From contig NC_087076.1 in NCBI RefSeq assembly GCF_026151205.1, positions 15,708,419 through 15,772,418 on the forward strand: DNA of 64,000 nucleotides, written 5' to 3'. A program made the translations under genes and the position numbers. Source of the DNA: Bolinopsis microptera. Taxonomy: Eukaryota > Ctenophora > Tentaculata > Lobata > Bolinopsidae. Each line of letters starts with the position of its first letter. Position 1 is the stretch's first letter. Of this stretch, positions 52,564-64,000 are shown piece after piece. The notes beneath the pieces were generated by a model that saw nothing but the letters and a program-made list of their open reading frames with translations, searched no databases and was not told the origin of the DNA.

Positions 52564-55022
52564 GGGGTCGTTCACATATTACGTAATCAGCCGAGGGGGG
52601 AGGCACAGTGGGGTACCATTATGACTTTTGCTAAAAAGTTGACTTTCTCAAATACTTCATTTTAGGCTTTGTTTTAATTGAGAATCGTTTGCACAATCCA
52701 AAACTTTTTCAATTATGCAAATATTCCATTCCTATGAAACGTTATGGCTTTTGAAGTGACGCGCTTGCCAAATTTTGGTAAATCTGGTCTTTGCTTTGTT
52801 GTGAGGGTAGTGATTCAAGTGGCAGGCTGAAACTGCTCATACACATAACTTACATGAAATGTCATCCTGAATATGCTTGTTAGTGATTCTACTATACTTG
52901 GAGCATATAATCTTTATAAAAGGACGGCTGTATCTCCTTTTTCTGATTTTTAGTACCCAATAACAAGGTCTGGGCTTAAAAATTCACCTCCAAATTGTGT
53001 TTTTGATTTTTTTTGGCACCAAAGGGCTCAACCAAAAATCGGAAAGAATCGGAAAACTAGCTGTTATGTTATTTCGATAGCCTAATATGTTTTAAAGAAC
53101 ATATTTTTTTTTTATATTGAAATCTTTCAATCATTATCATCAGAATTTATTACAATATCAATGTTGTATAGAATTTCTAAAAATGGACTAGAGAAACCAA
53201 AAAATGCCTTGACAAGTGTACAGCGATGATAACAATCAGGGGACACCAATACACCCAAATAACCAAACAAAAGGCCTCGAGAGACCTGATGAAAAGTCGA
53301 GCAATTACATTGGGCCCCAAGTGCAGAAGGAGAAAAATGGGCAAATAATATGAGCTGTGAACTTAGGAGGCATTTCTAGGTTTTTAAGAATAATTGCCAC
53401 AACCCAAAAATTCTCAATTACAATTGGCTGATTTGTAATATTTCCGATGGAATGAAGTTTTAACGATAAAATTTAAATAATTGAATATAAAAGACTAAAT
53501 CAAAATTGTATCCGAATAAAGCAAAAATGCGTGATGAGTACCTCAAAAAAAATTAAAACAAAAATAATAGAGAAATACACTACCCGTAGTCTGGAGAAAA
53601 AGAATTGTCAGGATCTGAACTAGGGTCAATATCTACAGATGCAGTACAAACATGTTCCTTCCAGATGTGTTTAATAAGTTCTGTTTTAAACACACCTGGT
53701 CTGATAATCTCTCGAAGGGAAAGAGGAAGTCGGTTCCAAGTGAGATGAGCTCGATAAAAGTAAGATTTAGATATAGCTGAGCCAGGTGGAATTGAAGATA
53801 TTACTGATAAGTGATCAAGATGTGAGCTTCTCAGTCGGCTTGACCCGGAGAAGAAAGTAAGGTACTGAGGCAGAGTGGTGCATGGGTGGTATTGATGCAC
53901 TAGGGAATGAAAGAACTTGAGATCATGGTAATCAAACCTGTACTTTAGGGGCAGAATATTTAACTGTTTACAATGGGCATTATAGATTTCCTCTACACTA
54001 TAGCTTACACCGTAATCATTACGAATCCATTTGAGGGCCCTTTTCTGCAATCCTTCAAGCCTATTGATAGTGCTACTGGACGCTGGTCGCCAAATGATGG
54101 GACAGTGTTCGAATATTGAGCGTACAAGAGTAAGATACAAGACTCTTCTCTTGTTCAGATCATTAATAAAATGACAATTTCTCTTAAGCATGCCAAATTT
54201 TTGGTTAGCTTTACCATATTTTTATAAAAAAAATTACCGTTGCCTACCGTTGCATTTTTGAGAAAATTTTTCTTAGCCTTGAAAAGCTCAATGATAGACT
54301 AAAAACTGATTTTTTTCATTTATTTCACAGCATTTTCGGGCACACTTTGATATTTTATGTCAATACCAGCAAAGTTCAATATGAATAAGCAATATTTGGA
54401 TGGAAAAATAGTGCATATGAGCCAAAAATAGCCAGGGGCAACTCTGATTTCATAGGATTTTTCTTATATTTTTGTCATATTGCATATTGCATAGATTTAT
54501 GGTTATCCTTGCTAAAATACCCTTAAACAATCACATCAGCATGATTGATGACCATTGCCATACGACTACTACTACTACTATGTTGGAGCTAAGCTACGCC
54601 AGAAAACCCCCTTCATATATCCCTGTCCCGCATCAGGGTTCGCAGTTCCTCTTTAGAGTTTGTCCCAATGCACTTTTTCTAATGAGGAACTGTATAGTGA
54701 TATACAGAAAGAAAATCTGTAGTAGATCGAAAATTTACTTCCATACGAAAAAGCAGAAAATGGGACAGAAACCGTTAAAAAATCGATGAAATCTTAAAAT
54801 TGCTAGTCAAAAAAGATGTTTTTTGTGCGACAGAAAGTGCCAAATTTTCAAAAAAATTATTTTTTGCCCAAAAAAGTAGTGACAGTTTGGAAACCCTCCG
54901 GAGGGTTTCCAAATTTTACGCTAGTGTAATTTTGACATAATAGTTATGTGTAAAACTGATTACGGAGGGGGGAGGGGGTTAAAAATTTACAAAAAGTGAT
55001 TACGTAATATGTGAACGACCCC
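52564..55022. mobile_element. TTAA-target DNA transposon derivative with 26-bp perfect TIRs
   Basis: The left end GGGGTCGTTCACATATTACG and on through TAATCA is repeated perfectly in inverted orientation at 54997-55022. The flanks are TTAA (52560-52563) and TTAT (55023-55026), consistent with a TTAA target duplication with one change. TTAA duplication is used by Kolobok and piggyBac-type elements; TIRs beginning GGGG would need a search to classify. No transposase remains. A minus-strand LINE fragment lies inside. Confidence 0.8.
53104..54215 (-). pseudogene. LINE 3' fragment nested in the TTAA element
   Basis: The 203-codon frame at 53580-54191 is a post-active-site RT region: NKRRVLYLTLVRSIFEHCPI, then INRLEGLQKRALKWI, with a C-terminal ITS-like stretch AHLTWNRLPLSLREI. 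This is the common tail of Jockey/CR1-type LINEs. A T run at 53104-53113 is the likely poly-A end on the minus strand. It is a different lineage from the fragments at 12.9, 34.2 and 50.0 kb judging by sequence. Confidence 0.8.
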
Positions 55023-55026
55023 TTAT

Positions 55027-56177
55027 GAGGAGCATACATTACTTTTAAAATATTTATGATAAATGTTACGAAAAATCAGTTTTATTGACACTTCGAGACG
55101 TAACTTGATTTTAAGATTTTGTAATTTTCGTAACATTCATATTAGAGTCCTTTGCGGCAATTACAAAACTAAAATTTAATTAAGAAAAGAGAATAAATTA
55201 AGAGTTACTATTAATAAATACTAAAGGATAAGAAAAAAGGGTAATCTATGCACGAGAGATACATACTATTAAGCTTTACTATTAATAAATACTAAAGGTT
55301 AAGACAAACAGAAGGGTTATCTAAGTAAGAGTCAGCCAGAATCTTCATAATTGAATACACCTGGCAAGTTTGGATCCCTTTCCTGTCTGTCGATAATGTA
55401 AAGTGTAAACAACCAGAAAAATGTAGAGTAGAAAACCAACAATTCTTATGATAAAAAATAGTACTCTTCAGCTGCTCACATGATTACCCCCAAAGCTAAA
55501 TAAAAACCAAATCATTCCTCCATCTTCCATCGGATACACATTATAATACAGCAATATATAACAATTGATGAGCTATTAACGATAAAAAATAATTGTTTCG
55601 CTTTCCGTTTAATATTTATATACATTTTCAACTGAAAATACGTGCAAAAAACCTAAAATCTAGCCAAAAATAATCATTGTGGAGACTCTATGGCCAATAT
55701 TCCCAAGCTCACTTGACATTCCCTATTTAAAATATTGTGTGAAGTGCTAAGCATCTTCGATGTTTTCTATAAAAATAAAATTCGTGAATTGATGGTGCGG
55801 GAGTTGCTACATCAGCCAAATAAGGAATGATTTTAGGAGCTTCGACATTACTGCGAGTACATTACATTATGTACTCAGGAAACAAAGCAGTTCTGCACCT
55901 TTGGTGACGAGAATTTGAAGCTAGGGACCCAGTATGTTTTCTTACTACTGCATTGTTCAACTCAAAATTACCATTATCTGTTAGCAACTTTGTTGGAATG
56001 AATAAAACCGAGGATCTCGCTAAACATTGCATAATGTCCTGATTTCAAGAACATGATAATTGAAGTGGCATCACTACGTCAGCAGCAGCAGTGATCAAAA
56101 TTTCAACATTCCTTATTTGGGTGTGGCTTGTTAACGTTACAAATACAGTTCCTATATCCTAGTTTGATGCGGGGGGA
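55027..56177. other. Spacer and probable 3' UTR of the ZIP gene
   Basis: No gene supported. ACTATTAATAAATACTAAAGG occurs twice near 55208 and 55278 in a roughly 70-bp degenerate duplication. Confidence 0.35.
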
Positions 56178-59100
56178 CTAATCGTGGTCCAGGTGATTTC
56201 CCAGATCGTCAAGGTGGTCCTCGTCATGATGTCCCACTCCGTGCGCGTGAGTGTGGGTGTGAAGCAGAGAAGCCAGCCCAATGATAAAGATCCCAAAGCA
56301 GATACAAGGGATCTTATACTTCATGTCTTGCTTGTTTTTTAGCTCCGGGAAAAGGATTTCTGCAAAGGTGATGTAGAGGAAAATACCGGTTCCTAGTGCC
56401 TGAAAAAGGGCAAAGATTAACAAAAAGAACAAACAAAGAGGGGTTTATGGGTGGCATCTAAATAGCCGATAAGCGGGTGGGTTGCGAGGACATAATCAAT
56501 TTGTTATGAAATAATGTGGAGCTAACAAGATTAGTTTAGTCGCAATTTTCTGTATATTCAATCCAGGATTTAACTAGATTCCGGCGAAATATATTTCAGT
56601 TAATCATTCTATTAGAACTTTAGAATAAATCAAATTAACCTGCACTGTGCAGGTTGCAGAAATGATTCTACAATCTATGCCACTCACTTTATTTATATTG
56701 CTTATGATGACTATTGCCTTTGGTGCAAAAAAGATTCCGAAAATTTTCTCGTAGAATAATAGACTTACCTGAATGACAGCAGTCGTAATAAGGAGAGTGG
56801 ATCCAGTCAACTTAGCTTCAACAGCTACACCCAGTACAATACCAATAGGGGTCCCGACAGACAAGATAACCGCATACACGCACCCTTTCTTGAACTGTAT
56901 TTCTTGGGTTACCAATCTCGACCTAGAAACATTTAGCGTTAACAATTTCTATTGATATCTAGAGAAGTCACCTTTCGCGATGCCGCATCAGCCTGATAGA
57001 CGACCGACTCAGGTGATTTCGCAGGATGAATCGACTGCCTCGTGAGTAAGCTATTGATAACAACTTAATTCACAATTGGTTATTATGTCTGCAATGATAA
57101 CACTGCATGCTGAATTCTGTTGATAAAATACGATAAACGGCCACATGACAACGTAACGCGCCGCGCGGATGTCAATTTGATTCACACGCGCGTCTTTTTG
57201 CGCATATTTATGAGTAAAAATGGATACGCGCGTTCCAAACTAAATAAAATGTAGACCCTCTTTTGTTCTTTGAACTTTTCGCCTGTCAACGATGAATGCA
57301 AACAGACAGGACTCTCACCTTGACCGCGCCCAAAATCGAATTTAGAATTCAAATGAATGTGAACCGGACACTCACGCTTTGAGGTACACGTATTCGGTCA
57401 ACAAACCGCAAATACCTGTCTTAAACCTCATATCCCGCACTGTAACAAGGAACAAAGCCATAGCAAGGTCAGTAGTCAACAAGAGCGAATCCCCAAATGT
57501 AAGTAACCGCTAATCAAATAATTATGGGGATGAAACTAGACGCACGTCGAAGTGCAACCAGCGTCTTGCCCTGCTGAGATCACGTCATCCATCTTTCAAC
57601 AACAATTACACATCAAAGTTGTATGACGAGATGAGCAGACCCTTACAGTGTTATCTTACTCTACACCCCCACACACAACCAAACAGCTGCACATTTAACA
57701 CGTCAAGTGTAAGGGTTTGTGTCAGGTTATAGAGTTACATGCAGGGAGACGGCTATAATCCTACCTATCGTTAGTATGACATAGCTACACGCGTGTTAGT
57801 ATCAACACTTTAATGGTATATAATATAGCTCACCCCAGGGTCAGAGCTATAGCACATTTGTGAATTAGAACAGCGCCCATCAGACCCATTATAGTCTCTG
57901 CTTGTCTCTCCACACCTACTGCACCCCCTGCAATGTTAATAGATTGTACAGATTGTGGGGGACACTAGATAACACTGAAGTAAAGTTAAATTAATAATAA
58001 AGCTGTCAAATTAATAATAAAGCTGCAGGGATTTAATTATGTCTTAATTATGTCTTAAACTAACCCTCGAAGACGGAGTGAGTAAAGAGTGAAGCGAGTA
58101 GTATGCCAATGTTATGTCTCTTTTCTACGACACATCTTTTAGGAGTGTTGGAAGGCATCAGAAGAGAGTTCTTGTCAGCTTGTAGGATCACGTCCGTTGT
58201 TTCCTGTCATAGATATTCATATTATAATTAAAATATCATAGATATATTCTATAAATATAATATTCATAATCTAATTTCATAAAAACACGATGGTAGAAAA
58301 GAAATACTAAAAAACGCCATCTATTTTTAGATTGAGGTAAAAAGCAGCCGTTGATCATGCTACCGTTCCTTTCGTCAAAAATGCAAAAGATCTTATTTCA
58401 CCATAATATCAAGATTAAACATAAACTCATTAACTCATTCATTAACAATGAACATTAAGTAATTAGAACAGATTATGGCCCTCTGCACCATCAATTCAAT
58501 GCATACCATGCATTACCCTCTTTCAAAATCTCCCGTTTCTGGTCAAAGCACCATTCTTTACCTGGAGGAAGCCTCCTCTATGTTCTTGTACACGAGTTTT
58601 ATGTATATATATAAATATAATATCTTATGTCACTGAAGATGACGCCTTGCAACATGTTTGACGATAGCCTGTAAATTTATAGTTTGATCTCAGTATTATA
58701 TTAACAAATCATCTAGCTTGATTGATTCAAAGGGAGAAAATAAATTCTTCTGGAATAGTTTTAACCGTATCATGCATTACATAAGTTAAACCATGCCGTT
58801 ACTACGCATTCCGATGTTTTGTATACCAATTTACTTTTTGCAAGTTCGTACGACATGTACACGAATCTGGGATCACCAATTTGGGAAGGAAAGGACTTTC
58901 AACTTGCGTATTCTCAATCTGTGTCATGTCTATGACTTCAGTTGTTGCTGTGGCGACATCACCCTTATTGTTTATAAACTCATAAACATCACCCTTATTG
59001 TTTATACCTTATTGTTTATGAGCCACTAGAATAATCCAAACCGAAAAATATCACTTAAATCCACTAGGCAATCAATGCCATGAAAATATATATTAAATAG

Positions 59101-62100
59101 AAATTTAATTAATGCTGTTAATCAAGTGCCTTGTTGGTTAGATTGTAAAGATAAGGGAAAGATAACCACCACTGAACTATATAATTAAAATGTTTTATAA
59201 AATAAATATCAATTATCAAGTAAAGGTATGCCTGCCAGATTTCGGCATATATAAAAAAAAACAAAACTATTATATGGTATGAAGTGAGATGTGAACGTAC
59301 GACGGGAGGTAGGTTGTTGCACTGGTCAGGGCTGATATTCTCCAACATGTGCAGGTCGTTGTGTTTCTTCTCGCACTTCTCACAGTCCTCTGCGAACACG
59401 CCCTTCTTCAACTTCCGTACTGATAGCTGGTCAAAGAGCGTCTCTAGAAACAGGATCAGACAGAATCCTAACACCTGGAGTATTAGGGTTACAGGGAGTG
59501 AGACAGAATCCTAACACCTGGAGTATTAGGGTTACAGGGAGTGAGACAGAATCCTAACACCTGGAGTATTAGGGTTACAGGGAGTGAGACAGAATCCTAA
59601 CACCTGGAGTATTAGGGTTACAGGGAGTGAGACAGAATCCTAACACCTGGAGTATTAGGGTTACAGGGAGTGAGACAGAATCCTAACACCTGGAGTATTA
59701 GGGTTACAGGGAGCGAGACAGAATCCTAACACCTGGAGTATTAGGGTTACAGGGAGCGAGACAGAATCCTAACACCTGGAGTATTAGGGTTACAGGGAGC
59801 GAGACAGAATCCTAACACCTGGAGTATTAGGGTTACAGGGAGTGAGACAGAATCCTAACACCTGGAGTATTAGGGTTACAGGGAGTGAGACAGAATCCTA
59901 ACACCTGGAGTATTAGGGTTACAGGGAGTGAGACAGAATCCTAACACCTGGAGTATTAGGGTTACAGGGAGTGAGACAGAATCCTAAGACCTGGAGTATT
60001 AGGGTTACAGGGAGTGAGACAGAATCCTAACACCTGGAGTATTAGGGTTATAGGGAGTGAGACAGAATCCTAACACCTGGAGTATTAGGGTTATAGGGAG
60101 TGAGACAGAATCCTAACACCTGGAGTATTAGGGTTACAGGGAGTGAGACAGAATCCTAACACCTGGAGTATTAGAGATACAGGGAGTGAGACAGAATCCT
60201 AACACCTGGAGTATTAGGGTTACAGGGAGTGAGACAGAATCCTAACACCTGGAGTATTAGGGTTACAGGGAGCGAGACAGAATCCTAACACCTGGAGTAT
60301 TAGGGTTACAGAATCCTAACACCTGGAGTATTAGGGTTACAGGGAGACAGAATCCTAACACCTGGAGTATTAGAGATACAGGGAGTGAGACAGAATCCTA
60401 ACACCTGGAGTATTAGGGTTACAGGGAGTGAGACAGAATCCTAACACCTGGAGTATTAGGGTTACAGGGAGTGATACAGAATCCTAACACCTGGAGTATT
60501 AGGGTTACAGGGAGTGAAATAGAGAATAATTATTATCAAGAAGTAATGTTAAACACTTAGTTTATGATTATATACTCGCCACTGCGTCATGACAGAATTT
60601 TCTGTAAGAGTTGAAAGCACTATTAAAAAAGGGCCATCTCATCATAAATTAGACTTTTTGAAGATAAAGAAGTTATTTTTTACCTCTAGGGTTTCAGCAA
60701 GAGGAACAGGCATTTCTTGACCAGTCTGCAGCAGATACTGATTCATCTGTTGAGACACCTGAGCACAGAACCATAGAGTGAAAAATTCTAATGTTACAGT
60801 TTAACATTGGAGCTATTGAAAAAGGTTAATAGAGGGCTCTTTGTTAGTATGGTCGGCAAAAAGGACAAAGAAGAAATGCAATTATCAGACAATGATTAGT
60901 CAATGTTCAGGAAGTAATATTCCAGAACCACGGGAACAATGATTGCCTTAATTGATATATTATTGTGGTAACAATAATATGTCAATTAATAGATGTGTCA
61001 ATTATAGATGTTTTTATAATCTGGGAGCGTTTGAAGGGTCATTGTTCATCTAAGAAATCTGTAACGCCATACATCTTAGCTAAACGTCTTATTAAATAAA
61101 TCTAAGCATCTTAAATCCATTCAAACAAAAATTAAGGACTAGTATTTGTCTATATGAGACAAGAGAAACACATCATAATGTATAACTTAGAAATCTTGTC
61201 TTGACGAACAGAAAATGATTGTCTAGACAGTAGACACTGTTGTCTATACATGCTCTAGAAATATATATTTATTTAATGATATTTCAGAAATAGCATTAGT
61301 ATGCTGAATGTTGGATCTTGGAACGGAAGGGAACTGACCTCAGGAATAAGATGAAGGAAGATGGTCCCAAACAGAACACCACCACCGAAACAGTTAGCAA
61401 ATGATATGAGCCTCTGTCTGTGTTCGCAGGAGTACGTTTTATAGGGTAGCACACAGAAAACTGTTGTCAGAACTGAGAGGAGACCTATATTAAGGTTTTG
61501 TATATGTGGATTGTGGTGGGGAGGTGATGCTTATATTTTCTTAACACGTGACAGCATTTTTGGAGTTTGATTGTTCAATACTGGAAGCTGTTTGGTTAAT
61601 TGTGTTAGGAATATGTTTCACATCCCAACAAGGATCCACATCTCTGAATACTACCCACATCATGAAGTATAATGCAATACGAGTTAGTGATGTCTGAGTT
61701 GGGACCTAGGACCTGTTCGGTCCACAAAATCTCAAAATCTTACCGGTCGCGGTATGGAAGTTGGTTTTCATTTTGTACTTTTTTGTTTTTTTAAGAAATG
61801 GGTCCCCTTCAGGACCAGTACAATGAGCACCAACTCTTATCTGTACCATTGTGCAATACACCATTGTGCAATACACCATTGTGCAATACACCATTGTGCA
61901 ATACACCATTGTGCAATACACCATTGTGCAATACACCATTGTGCAATACACCCTTGTGCAATACACCATTGTGCAATACACTATTGTGCAATACAACAGT
62001 GCACTTACCATTGTACTGGTCTTAAGTGTAATTTAAGGGACGGTGTCAAACCTTCCTTACAATATATATCCATCCAGGTGCCTAAAAGGGCCGATATTCA

Positions 62101-62671
62101 TAAAGTGCTTTAAGTTCTGTAAAAAGTCCAGCAACAATTGTGCTAATGTTGATCAATTTTGTGCTAGTATTACTTGCACTCTAAATTTATTTAAAGACTG
62201 ACAGTAGAGGCGATCATCCTTGACAAAAATTGAAGAATATTGCGAGATAAGTCTCTAACGTATACCCCGAATTTGTACAAATGGCAAGTGTGTGATACTT
62301 ATCCCAGCGTGCCGTCAGCTGTTCATGCTTCTTAATTTTCAAATTCATCGCAAAATGTACTGGATATGTGATAAACGCCCATTTATAAACGATATAAATT
62401 ATCCAGATTTTGAGGACAATTCTCTTAAATCTCTCATGGTCTCAGTGGTAAATGAAGAGTTTACAGTAATTTAACGACGAAAGTCTTTCATAAATCCTGT
62501 AAAATTTTCTAAACCATGTTAAAACCATGCTAATCAACCTACTGACATACCCATCATGACGAGAATTCCAATAGACTTCATGGTGATGATGTAGTTAGGA
62601 TTAATGAGCATCTCCTCTCCTCCTTCTCCCAACTCCAGTCCCTCGTCATGGTGGTCGTGCATATCTGTCAT
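56178..62671 (-). CDS. SLC39A: ZIP family zinc/iron transporter (SLC39A1-3 type), eight exons, 374 aa
   Basis: Exons: 62551-62671, 61339-61484, 60684-60758, 59301-59474, 58065-58203, 57834-57927, 56769-56922, 56178-56399. All GT-AG, all phases close. ZIP proteins import Zn2+ or Fe2+ into the cytosol. TM2 ends GGVLFGTIFLHLIPE; TM3 is VPLAETLEVLGFCLILFLE; TM4 carries the signature HSVFEG (residues 213-219 region); TM5 has the pairing site IHKCAIALTLG (His about 241); TM6 is VYAVILSVGTPIGIVLGV; TM7 is ALGTGIFLYITFAEIL; and TM8 is IPCICFGIFIIGLASLL. The HK...LG form in TM5, not HExPH, places it in the ZIP1-3 (ZIP II) branch. Unusually, the C-terminal tail is histidine/aspartate-rich (HTHTHAHGVGHHDEDHLDD), while the TM3-4 loop is Cys-containing (EDCEKCEKKH). 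The start at 62671 follows a TTCTAG acceptor-like site, so a 5' UTR intron is possible. Confidence 0.93.
59461..60517. repeat. 43-bp minisatellite, about 25 copies, built from a ZIP 3' splice site plus exon start
   Basis: Units follow at 43-bp spacing from 59461 (59461, 59504 and so on), with two shortened units near 60310 and 60340. On the minus strand each unit reads CTCACTCCCTGTAACCCTAA, TACTCCAG and then GTGTTAGGATTCTG. The last 14 nt are the first 14 nt of ZIP coding exon 4, and TACTCCAG is its acceptor. Only the leftmost copy is joined to the exon. Confidence 0.95.
61848..61996. repeat. 15-bp minisatellite, CCATTGTGCAATACA, about ten copies
   Basis: In intron 1 of the ZIP gene. Nearly perfect units; all six reading frames are open across it, giving several spurious frames. 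Confidence 0.95.
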
Positions 62672-64000
62672 GCTAGAAGAGGACGTGTGTGTGTGTAGGT
62701 AGGGGTGTAATTAAGTCAGGAGGTGTAGTCTTCTTTATCTTTCTCTTGATATCTCAAACTCTCAGTTTGTTGTCCAGGGGTTTGGTAGTGTTCAATCAGT
62801 TGGTTGAGGGTTTACAGGTCTCCCTTCAACAGTCGTGTTTCATAGAACCTACAGTAAGACAGGTTGGTTATTAGAGGGAAACATACAGCAACATTGCGCA
62901 AACACTGTTCTCAGTAGGTTAAGTTAACATTATAGGTTTAATTAGCATGTCACGGTGAAGCTTGAAAAGTGAAAGTTTGTTACATGTTGTTAACCGCTAC
63001 ATACAATAAGATATCAGTTACATAATGCAGTCTACCAATAACATATAACCGGTCATAGCACAGAACATACTAGATCAAACATGTTATACGGATGTGATTC
63101 CGGGGTAACATCAGAGGTTATATTGTCTCGTTGCATCAGACACGTGCATTTTTATAAGTTGACTCATACGCGAGGGAGGGATTGATTGTGATTGGAAGAT
63201 GCTTTCAACTGAAACTCATACGTAGAGAATATTTATATTTTATGGTTGCGACATACCATTAAAATTGTGCATATCACTCAATAAAATCATTCCGCATAAA
63301 AACAAAACTTCCGAATAAGGCAAATTTGATTGATTTTTATTTATAAACCAGAAATCTAATAACTTAAAATGCGTTGCATTTTGCAATCCAATCAGTCCGA
63401 ATTAAGATATATATTGAGCAATAGTTCTCATACAAAATGTGAATATTCAAGATCACAAACAGCAGATAATTTCGATCCTAAAAACAGTTAAAAAGCAAGT
63501 AGTCATGGCTATATCAGTTAAAAAGCAAGTAGTCATGGCTATATCGGTTATAACATACTATTAACCAGCAATAAAACCACGCGAGAAATAGAACACATCA
63601 CAGTCTCTATTATACACACTACACAGTGAACACACGTAGAGTCCTCACTCAGATTAGATACTCAAACTAAAGTTTCACGTCATACAACATAATCAATACA
63701 GTGTAGCCAGTCCACACTCCACACCCATCCATAATATGAAGGACTTGTTTTAATTCTAAATGAAAAGCTAGAATTTACGTCATACGTCATACAGAACAGG
63801 ATGTACAAAATACCAAAATAGCGTCCTGTAATTGTAAATTGGTTCGAGTAATCACCGTGTCTACTGGGGGAGTAACTCGCACTAAAATCATTAATTGTAA
63901 GATTAAACCAGGGAGTGGAGCTCCGAGAACGTTGTGAGCCAGCTTTGGTTTAAATAGAACGAGTGCATATCACGCGATGTTGTCACGCGATGTTGGGTTG
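62672..64000. other. Sequence upstream of the ZIP start codon
   Basis: No gene supported. It should contain the promoter and any 5' UTR exon of the ZIP gene. A 31-bp tandem duplication (GTTAAAAAGCAAGTAGTCAT and on) lies at 63487-63548. Confidence 0.4.

Noticed and set aside
59467-59474. Alternative ZIP exon 4 acceptor at GTGTTAG, seven bases inside the chosen exon
   Set aside because: It would break phase with exon 3; the CTCCAG site keeps phase and gives the conserved VLGFCLILFLE segment.
59461-60517. Possible interstitial telomere because of TTAGGGTTA in each unit
   Set aside because: The motif occurs once per 43-bp unit and is part of the intron side of a splice-site duplication; no TTAGGG tandem tract.
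61706-62113. Several overlapping frames of CAIHHC, VYCTM, NTPLC and NGVLH repeats
   Set aside because: The 15-bp minisatellite is open in all frames; it is in a ZIP intron.

Overview
The window reads as nuclear DNA of an invertebrate metazoan. It is AT-rich, has multi-exon genes with canonical GT-AG introns of about 0.1 to 7.4 kb, encodes animal-specific families (TNFAIP8/TIPE, a CUPID-domain cytohesin adaptor, TSP1 repeats, seven-transmembrane receptors), and carries LINE fragments, MITEs and many minisatellites. The intronless, divergent class-A-like receptors would suit an early-branching animal such as a cnidarian, but the clade cannot be fixed from sequence alone. No bacterial, viral or CRISPR features were seen.

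Layout. 1680-7575 (-): a four-exon TNFAIP8-family gene with a 22-copy, 64-bp minisatellite at one of its 5' splice sites. 8.9-10.5 kb: GC-rich foldback and short repeats, ending exactly at the stop codon of an intronless receptor gene (10497-11627, -). 12.9-14.1 kb (-): 5'-truncated LINE reverse transcriptase. 15135-16300 (-): three-exon secreted protein with a Lys/Cys-rich region and three TSP1 repeats. 18.3-19.1 kb (+): frameshifted receptor pseudogene. 20221-35947 (-): eight-exon gene, 550 aa, with a CUPID-like domain, a minisatellite-encoded NGHMT tail and a PDZ-ligand-like C-terminus; its first intron contains a broken LINE and a 250-bp CT tract. 40869-41954 (+): second intact intronless receptor. 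46814-49102 (+): five-exon GST-fold gene with an RG-rich insertion. 50.0-51.3 kb (+): LINE 3' end. 52.6-55.0 kb: TTAA-type DNA element with a LINE inside. 56178-62671 (-): complete eight-exon ZIP zinc transporter with a 43-bp minisatellite at one of its 3' splice sites.

I assembled the multi-exon genes by hand. In each case every intron is GT-AG, every splice phase closes, and the product aligns end to end with family features, so those models are the most secure part of the annotation. The genes do not form an evident pathway; they are independent loci separated by repeat-rich spacers.

The most striking observation is that two unrelated genes each carry a long minisatellite whose unit is a copy of an exon-intron junction. 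In the TNFAIP8 gene the unit is 54 nt of exon plus the 5' splice site, about 22 copies. In the ZIP gene the unit is a 3' splice site plus 14 nt of exon, about 25 copies. Each gene therefore presents the spliceosome with an array of near-identical competing sites, of which only the one at the unique exon boundary gives a full-length protein.
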